DNA of 5,450 nucleotides from Anaerobacillus sp. (GTDB lineage: Bacteria > Bacillota > Bacilli > Bacillales_H > Anaerobacillaceae): positions 1-5,450 of the forward strand of contig SKOL01000350.1 in the NCBI GenBank assembly GCA_007120055.1. The letters run 5' to 3'. Position 1 is the stretch's first letter. Every line of letters starts with the position of its first letter. This document shows, one piece after another, positions 1-4,999 of the stretch. The notes under the pieces were generated by a model. That model saw only the letters and a list, made by a program, of their open reading frames with translations. It did not search any database and was not told where the DNA came from. The position numbers and the translations under genes were made by a program.

Positions 1-97
1 AGTACTGTCCACACATGACTAAACCTTCATTAGGAATTCGACCCTGCTATAGCGGATTGCAGGTTACAAGGCGCCGCTACTGCCCCGTCTATTGCGA
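1..97 (-). ncRNA. ffs: Signal recognition particle RNA (Bacillus-type scRNA), 5' part, cut by window edge
   Basis: Read on the minus strand, this stretch matches what I remember of the 5' domain of B. subtilis scRNA (gene scr, equivalent to ffs). The shared blocks are CGGGG, then GTAGCGG, then CCTGCAATCCGCT, AGCAGGG, CGAAT and an AGGTT block, in the same order and spacing. This RNA is the scaffold of the signal recognition particle: it binds Ffh and directs nascent membrane and secreted proteins to FtsY and the translocon. The 5' Alu-like domain seen here is typical of the large Bacillus form; the Ffh-binding helix with the GGAAGGAAGCAGC-type loop would lie outside the window. The 5' end near 97 is approximate, because the mature RNA is processed from a precursor. 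In B. subtilis the next genes downstream are dnaX and recR, which would here lie to the left. The plus-strand reading frame across this region is antisense to the RNA and not a gene. Confidence 0.85.
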
Positions 98-114
98 TGT
101 GTTTCAACTGAATA

Positions 115-148
115 ACTATATCTTACATGTTTTTTTAATCTGTGTATA
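115..148 (-). promoter_or_regulatory. Probable promoter region of the SRP RNA gene
   Basis: On the minus strand just upstream of the RNA there are two possible -10 boxes: TATAGT (115-120) and TAAGAT (120-125). TAAGAT has a weak -35, TATACA (143-148), at 17 bp. An A-run lies in between. The match to sigma-A is only moderate and the exact start point is uncertain; the placement is supported mainly by the position relative to the RNA 5' end. Confidence 0.35.
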
Positions 149-317
149 TATTAAACGATTGCCATTGGAGGATATTGTTGACATTTCACTATGCCGATTA
201 GAAAACAGATCACTTATCGACGATGATTATCCACTTTTATATTAAGTCTTTACTTGAGAAATCATTTATACTCTTGGCTACACTTAGCCCCCCATATAAG
301 TTTTCTGGAAAAAATAA

Positions 318-326
318 CATAGAATA
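318..326 (+). promoter_or_regulatory. Possible mother-cell sigma (sigma-K/E-like) -10 element upstream of the SpoIID-family gene
   Basis: CATAGAATA fits the sigma-K -10 pattern CATAnnnTA and resembles the sigma-E -10 box. It lies about 30 bp before the start codon. A sigma-E-like -35, CCATATA (292-298), is present, but the spacing of 19 bp is too long, and there is no clear AC at the sigma-K -35 position. A TTGACA at 178-183 also lacks a good -10 partner. This is suggestive only. Confidence 0.25.
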
Positions 327-356
327 AACAGATTTCGGAAGAGAGAATATACGGAT

Positions 357-1622
357 ATGAGATACTTACTAATTATTTTCATATTGTTTTTGCCTTTTAT
401 TTTTCCAAATGGAGCACTAGCAGATGAAATGGTGAACGTCAAATTAGTCAATTATATTGGTGATACAAAAGAGGTGGAACTCGCTCTAAAAGGAGAGTTT
501 TACACTCTTGATCCCGCGCTAAGTTTAAAAGAAGGAGTGAATTATCAAGTAAAAGTAAATGATGGTTCAATTCGAATGGAAGGTGAGGAGGAAACGTTTC
601 ATATTAATGAATCATTTGCACTAATACCGAAAACATATGATGAAAATCATGTTATTTACATTAATGGTCGTCCGTACTTAGGTTCCGTAGAGTTTCAAAT
701 GGAGGACGGTAAAAATATTCGACCTGTTAATCAGCTTTTTTTAGAAGATTATTTAAAAGGGGTCGTACCTTTTGAAGTGTACCCGTCATGGAAACTTGAA
801 ACATTAAAGGCGCAAACGTTAGCCGCTCGAACGTATGCAGTTACTCACATGAATAAAAACATGGATGATACGATCCGGTTTCAAGTGTATGGCGGTTTTA
901 CGTGGACGGAAAATACGTCAAGAGCGGTAGAGGAAACGAACGGCGAAGTGATTACTTACAAAGACCGTCCGATTGACGCCTTTTATTCAGCAAGCAATGG
1001 TGGGGTAACAGAAAGTAATAAACATGTATGGGGAGGCAACGCATTAAGCTACTTTCCAATCAAAAAGGACCCTTACGATCCAACCGATCCGTGGGAATTC
1101 ACATTAAAACGAGATCAAATTGTTTTAGATGAAATTAATTGGGACGAAGAACCAAATTGGTGGGATGAAATTGAGGAAATTGATACCGAAATTACAACAG
1201 CAATGAAAAGGTCGCTCTTTAATAAAGGGTATTCATCTGATATTAAGATTTTATCGATTTCCGAGTTTGAAATAACGCCGAAACAGCTTCCTTCTGAACG
1301 CACTGAAGAAGGGGCGTTAACGGTCGAATTTTTACAACGCTTGTTAGATGGAACCGTCTTATATGAAATGATTAATTTTGAAAATGGCAATATAAATCGA
1401 ATTCGCCCTTTAATCGGAGGTAATGTGTTTAAAAGTTACTTAGTAGATTCGTTCGCTGAAAATGATGACTGCTATATCGTGAAGGGAAGAGGCTTCGGTC
1501 ATGGGGTCGGTATGAGCCAATGGGGCGCACAAATGATGGCCGAACAAGGAAAAACATATAAAGAAATTTTGCAATTTTATTATCCTGGAACAAAGATTAA
1601 GAACGTAACCGAATCGCATTAG
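357..1622 (+). CDS. Secreted SpoIID/LytB-domain protein (putative peptidoglycan lytic transglycosylase or amidase enhancer)
   Basis: This is a 421-residue exported protein. Residues 1-22 form a signal peptide: a hydrophobic core, then ALA just before DE as the likely cleavage site. A beta-rich N-terminal region (about 25-95) precedes the SpoIID domain. The family signatures are EDYLKGVVPFE (130-140, with Glu140 as the likely catalytic acid), LKAQTLAARTYAV (150-162), SASNGG (211-216) and the C-terminal GRGFGHGVGMSQWGAQ block (377-392) followed by FYYPGT (407-412). SpoIID cleaves glycan strands during engulfment; LytB-type relatives stimulate the wall amidase LytC. At 421 residues it is longer than the roughly 340-residue SpoIID, partly through a Trp/Asp/Glu-rich segment (about 255-280). 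Its only cysteine is Cys372, so the two-cysteine zinc site described for clostridial SpoIID is absent. It has no CWB2 repeats as in LytB and no SpoIIM or SpoIIP neighbour, so I do not call it spoIID. The start is set by the signal peptide and a weak GGAAGAGAG site at 337-345. Confidence 0.9.
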   Translation: MRYLLIIFILFLPFIFPNGALADEMVNVKLVNYIGDTKEVELALKGEFYTLDPALSLKEGVNYQVKVNDGSIRMEGEEETFHINESFALIPKTYDENHVIYINGRPYLGSVEFQMEDGKNIRPVNQLFLEDYLKGVVPFEVYPSWKLETLKAQTLAARTYAVTHMNKNMDDTIRFQVYGGFTWTENTSRAVEETNGEVITYKDRPIDAFYSASNGGVTESNKHVWGGNALSYFPIKKDPYDPTDPWEFTLKRDQIVLDEINWDEEPNWWDEIEEIDTEITTAMKRSLFNKGYSSDIKILSISEFEITPKQLPSERTEEGALTVEFLQRLLDGTVLYEMINFENGNINRIRPLIGGNVFKSYLVDSFAENDDCYIVKGRGFGHGVGMSQWGAQMMAEQGKTYKEILQFYYPGTKIKNVTESH

Positions 1623-1679
1623 GACAGAATGAATACCGAAATGCGAGCAGAATTCGTATTCTGTTTGTGGGAAAAATAG

Positions 1680-1718
1680 GGCTGGTACAAAAGTGTGGCT
1701 GACACTTTTGAACCAGCC
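1680..1718. terminator. Bidirectional hairpin between convergent genes; may be a dispersed repeat
   Basis: Two 17-base arms (1680-1696 and 1702-1718), starting GGCTGGT and ending AACCAGCC, pair with one A-A mismatch around a 5-base loop. Read leftwards the hairpin runs into TATTTTTCC, a fair terminator for the minus-strand gene ending at 1763. Read rightwards it runs into TTCATTT, a poorer T-run, but it still lies 58 bp after the SpoIID-family stop. A smaller hairpin (1631-1640 with 1653-1661) precedes it. Confidence 0.75.
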
Positions 1719-1762
1719 TTCATTTATAAATGTTGTAATTCCATTCAAATAAAACCAGTAAG

Positions 1763-1912
1763 CTATTTATCAATTCTTGGGTGACTAGGAACAAACCCCT
1801 TTTTCTTTGCAAGAAGCATTTTAGCTTCATTGTAGGACAGTCCTGATTGACGATTTAGACGTTTTACATCATTAATATCAGTCCCAGCTATCGTTGCCTT
1901 TTTACTTTCCAT
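1763..1912 (-). CDS. Small 49-aa protein, possibly related to gamma-type small acid-soluble spore proteins
   Basis: This short gene encodes 49 residues, starting MESKKATIAGTDINDVK and ending SHPRIDK, with ATG at 1910-1912 and a TAG stop. The best evidence that it is real is a near-perfect ribosome binding site, AAAAGGAGGA (complement of 1919-1928), six bases before the ATG, together with the hairpin downstream at 1680-1718. The segment GTDINDVKRLNRQSG (residues 10-24) resembles the repeat unit of gamma-type spore proteins (SspE: T-[ND]-A-Q-x-V-R-x-Q-N-x-Q-S), which serve as amino-acid reserves in the spore core. It has one such unit, not two, and lacks the Gln/Asn-rich linker and the GTEFASET protease site. 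The rest (SYNEAKMLLAKKKG) looks like a short basic helix. The protein is strongly basic, with no signal peptide or membrane segment. No clear sigma-G promoter was found. That it is coding is likely; its function is inference. Confidence 0.8.
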   Translation of the reverse strand: MESKKATIAGTDINDVKRLNRQSGLSYNEAKMLLAKKKGFVPSHPRIDK

Positions 1913-2005
1913 TGTTATTCCTCCTTTTTATTACGTAGTTTTTAAGTCATTAAAGATATTTATACGCTTTTAGGATGATTAGCGACTTAGGATACCAACG
2001 TTTTG

Positions 2006-2175
2006 TATGAAAAAAGGCGGATGATTTCGTGAACGAGCCTCTGAGATTCGTTTGAAGTGCTCCTGCGGTTACTCGTCGCAAAGTTGCTTGAAGCAAATTC
2101 AAAGATGCACCTCATGATGTGATTGAGGTCAGTTACTTCACAGCGAAGAGAAGGAAATCATCAGCCTTTTCCATA
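2006..2175. repeat. Structured element of about 170 bp with long terminal inverted repeats (candidate ncRNA or MITE-like repeat)
   Basis: The ends pair over a long stem. AAAAGGCGGATGATTTC (2012-2028) is complementary to 2154-2170 at 16 of 17 positions (G-A mismatch at 2019/2163). TATG (2006-2009) pairs with CATA (2172-2175) beyond a small internal loop. Inside are a 12-bp imperfect arm pair (2046-2057 with 2087-2098; two mismatches, one G-U) that encloses TGCG/CGCA (2064-2067 with 2077-2080), then CCTCA/TGAGG (2110-2114 with 2124-2128), then CTTC/GAAG (2136-2139 with 2145-2148). An AACGA/TCGTT hairpin (2032-2036 with 2048-2052) competes with the first arm. There is no open reading frame and no T-run placing it as a terminator. 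It looks GC-richer than the DNA around it. A multibranched RNA or a non-autonomous repeat of the bcr type both fit; I do not recognise the family. Confidence 0.6.
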
Positions 2176-2231
2176 TTAGATGGTGACGGTTACCTTCATG
2201 GTGAGGTTTGTATTTAGTCGATAAGAAAGTA

Positions 2232-2256
2232 GTTTTAAATTAGTGAAGTCGGGAAT
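2232..2256 (+). promoter_or_regulatory. Candidate sigma-B (general stress) promoter for the coiled-coil gene
   Basis: GTTTTA (2232-2237), a 13-bp spacer and GGGAAT (2251-2256) match the sigma-B consensus GTTTAA-N12-14-GGGTAT at 5 of 6 positions in each box. Transcription would begin near 2264 and give a leader of about 140 bases. No better sigma-A promoter was found between here and the gene. Confidence 0.45.
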
Positions 2257-2347
2257 GTAATGAATATAACCATTTCATAAGGAGTGGTAGAGCTTGGAGA
2301 ATACTAGATGAAATGATCAATAAAGGCTTGAATAGTTGAGTAAATCT

Positions 2348-2374
2348 TAGGCTTTCTACGAGAATACGAGCCTA
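2348..2374 (+). promoter_or_regulatory. Hairpin in the leader of the coiled-coil gene
   Basis: TAGGCT (2348-2353) pairs with AGCCTA (2369-2374), and the inner TTCT (2354-2357) pairs with AGAA (2361-2364), leaving a TACG bulge. That is about 10 bp, 13 bases before the ribosome binding site. No T-run follows, so it is not a terminator; it could stabilise the mRNA or affect translation. Confidence 0.4.
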
Positions 2375-2405
2375 TAACAATATCGACAAAAGGAGCGAAA
2401 TAAAC

Positions 2406-2711
2406 ATGAGTAAAAGAGAAGAACTATTAAATAAATTAAAGCGACAAATCGATCAATGGAACGAAGAAATCAAGGATCTTGAATTAAAATCGAAAGAAGT
2501 CAATGAGAAATCAAAAGAGAAATATCAAGAAACGATCGAGCTACTCAAAATACAGCGAGATGAAGCGAAAGAAAGATTAAAAGCGTTAGAAAAAGTGAGT
2601 GAATCTGCTTGGGAGGATTTAAAACAGCAAACGGAAAGTGCATTTATGCGTTTGAAACAAGCCTTTAAAGAAGCAAAAGATAATTTTAACAATAACAAAA
2701 AAGATGAATAA
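2406..2711 (+). CDS. Small charged coiled-coil protein, putative stress-response type
   Basis: This 101-residue cytoplasmic protein has no signal peptide, membrane segment or cysteine. It is almost entirely Lys, Glu, Gln and Leu with a heptad-like pattern from about residue 5 to 90, which predicts one or two long amphipathic helices forming a coiled coil. The C-terminal part has a degenerate repeat of the type [SA]-x-x-x-L-K-x-x (SAWEDLKQQTESAFMRLKQAFKEAK, residues about 67-92), common in small coiled-coil stress proteins of bacteria and cyanobacteria. The start is well set: AAAAGGAG (2388-2395) lies ten bases before ATG. It stands alone, with a possible sigma-B promoter upstream and a strong terminator downstream. 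The stress role is inferred from the composition and the promoter. A structural or filament-like role cannot be excluded. Confidence 0.85.
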   Translation: MSKREELLNKLKRQIDQWNEEIKDLELKSKEVNEKSKEKYQETIELLKIQRDEAKERLKALEKVSESAWEDLKQQTESAFMRLKQAFKEAKDNFNNNKKDE

Positions 2712-2735
2712 AGAGGGAAATTACTAAAAAAACAT

Positions 2736-2774
2736 CTAGGGTTCGCCAGTGCCATAATACTGGACGAACCCTAG
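2736..2774. terminator. Strong bidirectional rho-independent terminator between convergent genes
   Basis: CTAGGGTTCGCCAGT (2736-2750) pairs with 2759-2774 over 15 bp with a single bulged A (2764) and an 8-base loop. TTTTCTTTG follows on the plus strand, ending the coiled-coil gene. A run of seven A (2726-2732) on the other side gives a T-run for the minus-strand transporter transcript. Confidence 0.92.
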
Positions 2775-2843
2775 TTTTCTTTGTTTTAAAATGGAGATTA
2801 CGTTTCAACTATGAGTATCATTTTTTGTATATTCCCTAGTGGT

Positions 2844-4082
2844 TTATAAATTTGCGACTGATTTGTTTTCTGCTCTCAAAGCGTCATTTCTTTTTGTCAT
2901 CGCAGGGACCACATTATATTTTACTATTAATACATTGATCAGTAACAGTATAAAGGAGGCGATAAATAAACTTCGAATTCCAGCAACTGATGTTAGCCAA
3001 CCACCTGCAATCGGGCCAAGCATCGTTCCTAAATACATAAAGCTATTTGAAAAACCGAACGTCCGACTTTCCATTCCTTCAGGAGCTAAATGACGAATTA
3101 ACGAGTTGATCGCCGGTAACAAACCGCCTAAACAAAGCCCTAATAAAAATCGAAAAATAAGAAGTTGCCAATACGTTTCTACGAACGCTTGCGGTAATGT
3201 GACGATTGCCGCAAAAAGTAAAGAAACTAACAGAACAAATTGTGCTCCTTTTTTGTCACTTAACTTTCCGAGGAACGGACTCGCGGACATGTTCGCAAAT
3301 CCCATCACGGACATCGCTAACCCAGCAAAAAAGGCAACATTTTGGGAAGTCGTGAGTTCTTGTACGTACAGTGATAATAGCGGGTTAATGCCGATCAATG
3401 CACATTGAACAATGAAAAAGACGATAAATAAAGACAAAATCGGTGAGGTAGAGACGATTTTTTTGAAATCTTCGATCGTATTTGTCTTCACTATTTCTTC
3501 TTTTTTCTGCTGATCTTCTTTGACAAAAAATAAAACGGCAAACGCTGTGATGAGGATTGTCAGTCCTGTCACGTAAAACACCATTCGAAATCCAATTAAA
3601 TCAGCTAAAACTCCTCCGAACAATGGACCACAAATGCCACCGGCTACTGCACCTGCTTGTAACATTCCAAGTGCATATCCAGATCGTTCTTTCGGTGTCG
3701 TCATTGAAATTAACGTAATCGCCGCCGGAATAAATCCTGAAATACTTCCGTTTAACAATCTCAAAAACAGTAAAGACCAAGGCCCGGTCGCAAAGCCAGT
3801 TAGGGTAATAACAATCGCCATTCCAAACCCGGAGCGGAGTAACATTAATTTTCGTCCATGTCGATCCGCCAGTTTCCCCCATAATGGTGAAAATAAAAAG
3901 GCCGTTAGAAAGTTTGCGCCAAAAATAATTCCAGCCCAGCGACTAACAGCTTGTGGATCGGTGACTCCTAGTTCTTGTAAATATAAAGGTAAAAAGGGGA
4001 TAATCATCGTCATTGCAGCCATGACAAAAAATTGACATACCATAAGTATGTATAAGTTTCGTTTCCAATTCGTTTTTGGCAT
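2844..4082 (-). CDS. MdtG-type multidrug efflux transporter, major facilitator superfamily
   Basis: This is a polytopic membrane protein of 412 residues, close to E. coli MdtG (about 408). Positions below count from the ATG. It shows the MFS layout of twelve hydrophobic segments with a charged central loop (about 187-215, KEDQQKKEE). Motif A, GKLADRHGRKL (69-79), follows helix 2, with a degenerate copy GKLSDKKGAQF (272-282) in the second half. The antiporter motif C, GGICGPLFGG (148-157), recurs as GTMLGPIAGG (352-361), placing it with proton/drug antiporters of the DHA1 group. The N-terminal NWKRNL and the stretch IPFLPLY also match MdtG as I know it. Such pumps export hydrophobic drugs using proton influx; the real substrate is unknown. 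I chose ATG at 4080-4082 because GGGAG (complement of 4094-4098) lies 11 bases upstream; the in-frame TTG at 4098-4100 has no ribosome binding site. It is divergent from the thioesterase gene. Confidence 0.93.
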   Translation of the reverse strand: MPKTNWKRNLYILMVCQFFVMAAMTMIIPFLPLYLQELGVTDPQAVSRWAGIIFGANFLTAFLFSPLWGKLADRHGRKLMLLRSGFGMAIVITLTGFATGPWSLLFLRLLNGSISGFIPAAITLISMTTPKERSGYALGMLQAGAVAGGICGPLFGGVLADLIGFRMVFYVTGLTILITAFAVLFFVKEDQQKKEEIVKTNTIEDFKKIVSTSPILSLFIVFFIVQCALIGINPLLSLYVQELTTSQNVAFFAGLAMSVMGFANMSASPFLGKLSDKKGAQFVLLVSLLFAAIVTLPQAFVETYWQLLIFRFLLGLCLGGLLPAINSLIRHLAPEGMESRTFGFSNSFMYLGTMLGPIAGGWLTSVAGIRSLFIASFILLLINVLIVKYNVVPAMTKRNDALRAENKSVANL

Positions 4083-4111
4083 TACTTTTTTCACTCCCAA
4101 TCGTTATACCT

Positions 4112-4139
4112 ATTATACTTCGGAGAACGAAATATTCAA
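4112..4139 (-). promoter_or_regulatory. Sigma-A promoter of the efflux transporter gene
   Basis: On the minus strand, TTGAAT (complement of 4134-4139), a 16-bp spacer and a perfect TATAAT (complement of 4112-4117) lie about 30 bp before the ATG. The spacer carries a short dyad, TTCG-N5-CGAA (4119-4131), a possible but unproven operator. Confidence 0.8.
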
Positions 4140-4198
4140 GAGAAAATTAGGAATTGTTGAAAAGTTTGTGTTTTACTATGGATCGAAAATAGGTAATA

Positions 4199-4207
4199 TG
4201 TTATACT
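4199..4207 (+). promoter_or_regulatory. Extended -10 promoter of the thioesterase gene
   Basis: TGTTATACT combines a TGn extension with the -10 box TATACT (4202-4207). No good -35 is seen 16-18 bp upstream (TGGATC at 17 bp), as is common for extended -10 promoters. Transcription would start near 4214, about 30 bp before the GTG start. Confidence 0.55.
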
Positions 4208-4245
4208 TTTCTAAAAATACAGAAAATACTCTAGGGGGGATTTAA

Positions 4246-4725
4246 GTGGAAAAAGTAGAGATTGCGGTACAAGATCATTACCCAAAAGATTTTGCATGGT
4301 GTTATGGATGTGGACAGTTAAATGAAAGTGGTCACCATTTTCGCACAGGTTGGCTAGGAGAGCAGACAATCACAATATATGAGCCATCTCCTGAACACAC
4401 GGCAATTCCTGGCTTCGTATATGGAGGGTTAATTGCTTCTTTAATCGACTGTCACGGTACTGGATCAGCATCACTTGTATTGCATAAAAAAAATGGCCAT
4501 GAACTCGGAGATGGTACTCCTCCACCAAGATTTGTAACAGCAAAGTTAAATGTAGAGTTTTTAAAACCAACCCCACAAGGTGTACCACTTAAAGCAATCG
4601 GAACCGTCGAGGAAATCCATCCGAAAAAGTGGAATGTGACTACCGAGGTTTATGCGGATGACGTATTATGTGCACGAGGGTTAGTGGTTGCCGCCGTCAT
4701 GCCAAGTACGTTTGGGAAAAAGTAA
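4246..4725 (+). CDS. PaaI-like hotdog-fold thioesterase with N-terminal CxxCG motif
   Basis: This 159-residue soluble protein fits the PaaI/YbgC-like acyl-CoA thioesterase (4HBT) family, which hydrolyses thioesters of CoA in the cytoplasm. The hotdog helix motif appears as FVYGGLIASLIDCHGTGSA (57-75): the usual HGG is YGG here, and Asp68 sits at the position of the family's catalytic acid. The later strands are recognisable in FVTAKLNVEFLKPTP (96-110) and VTTEVYADDVLCARGLVV (131-148). Ahead of the fold is CYGCGQLNESGHHF (19-32), a CxxCG-N-x-x-G motif seen in a subset of PaaI-like proteins; Cys19 and Cys22 with nearby His residues could bind metal, which is inference. Translation starts at GTG, supported by AGGGGGGA (4233-4240) five bases upstream. 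The gene has its own promoter and terminator. The substrate cannot be told from sequence. Confidence 0.88.
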   Translation: MEKVEIAVQDHYPKDFAWCYGCGQLNESGHHFRTGWLGEQTITIYEPSPEHTAIPGFVYGGLIASLIDCHGTGSASLVLHKKNGHELGDGTPPPRFVTAKLNVEFLKPTPQGVPLKAIGTVEEIHPKKWNVTTEVYADDVLCARGLVVAAVMPSTFGKK

Positions 4726-4811
4726 GTTATTGCGCCTCTTTACAGGCCTACTTTCTAATTATAAAAAAATTTAAAGCCAAACCGTATACCTTTTCACATT
4801 GGAATTGAAGC

Positions 4812-4872
4812 GCTCCTATTTATGTCCCCTAGATTTATGAGATTAAATCCGGGACATCAATGGGAGCTTTTT
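4812..4872 (+). terminator. Rho-independent terminator after the thioesterase gene
   Basis: GCTCCTATTTATGTCCC (4812-4828) pairs with 4851-4867 over 17 positions with one U-G wobble and one mismatch. The loop holds a smaller GATTT/AAATC stem, and TTTTT follows (4868-4872). A small GCCT/AGGC hairpin (4734-4747) near the stop codon is too weak to call. Confidence 0.85.
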
Positions 4873-4927
4873 GTTCCTTAAAATAACGAAATAGAAACGT
4901 AAATTACTGTCGTACTTTCAAAAATTA

Positions 4928-4940
4928 CGTTACAATAACG
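4928..4940 (+). promoter_or_regulatory. Perfect 13-bp dyad over a possible -10 box of the dehydrogenase gene
   Basis: CGTTACAATAACG is a perfect inverted repeat (5-bp arms, 3-bp centre) that contains TACAAT (4931-4936), a plausible -10. The -35 is poor (CTGTCG at 18 bp). A repressor site overlapping the promoter would look like this, but there is only one clear copy, with loosely related TAACG and ACGTAA words at 4884-4903. Confidence 0.35.
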
Positions 4941-4999
4941 ATACACATTTTTTTACATATAGTTTGTTCTGAAATTAACGGTAGAGGTGAGATTAAAAA

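Larger units (their letters stand above)
1932..2405. other. Long intergenic region, no protein gene seen
   Basis: These 474 bases between the 49-aa gene and the coiled-coil gene hold no reading frame with a credible start and ribosome binding site; the ATG and TTG candidates I checked between 2199 and 2320 stop within a few codons. The contents are the inverted-repeat element at 2006-2175, a small GGTGAC/GTTACC dyad (2182-2194), a sigma-B-like promoter (2232-2256), and a leader hairpin (2348-2374) ahead of the next gene. Confidence 0.7.

Noticed and set aside
178..206. TTGACA at 178-183 as a sigma-A promoter for the SpoIID-family gene
   Set aside because: The -35 is perfect but positions 16-18 bp downstream read GAAAAC-like sequence with no usable -10.
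15..245. 76-codon plus-strand reading frame
   Set aside because: It overlaps the SRP RNA gene on the opposite strand, has no ribosome binding site and its protein looks unstructured and non-family.
3634..4035. 133-codon plus-strand frame inside the transporter gene, and other frames inside the transporter, SpoIID-family and thioesterase genes
   Set aside because: They are antisense or out-of-frame shadows of clearly conserved genes and lack ribosome binding sites or recognisable motifs.
4083..4100. Earlier TTG start for the transporter, adding six residues
   Set aside because: No ribosome binding site precedes the TTG, whereas GGGAG is well placed for the ATG at 4080-4082; the TTG overlaps that binding site.
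4048..4245. 65-codon plus-strand reading frame ending right before the thioesterase GTG
   Set aside because: It overlaps the transporter start and both promoters, has no ribosome binding site, and its composition looks like translated AT-rich noncoding DNA.
4734..4747. GCCT/AGGC hairpin just after the thioesterase stop as a terminator
   Set aside because: Only four base pairs and no adjacent T-run; the real terminator is at 4812-4872.
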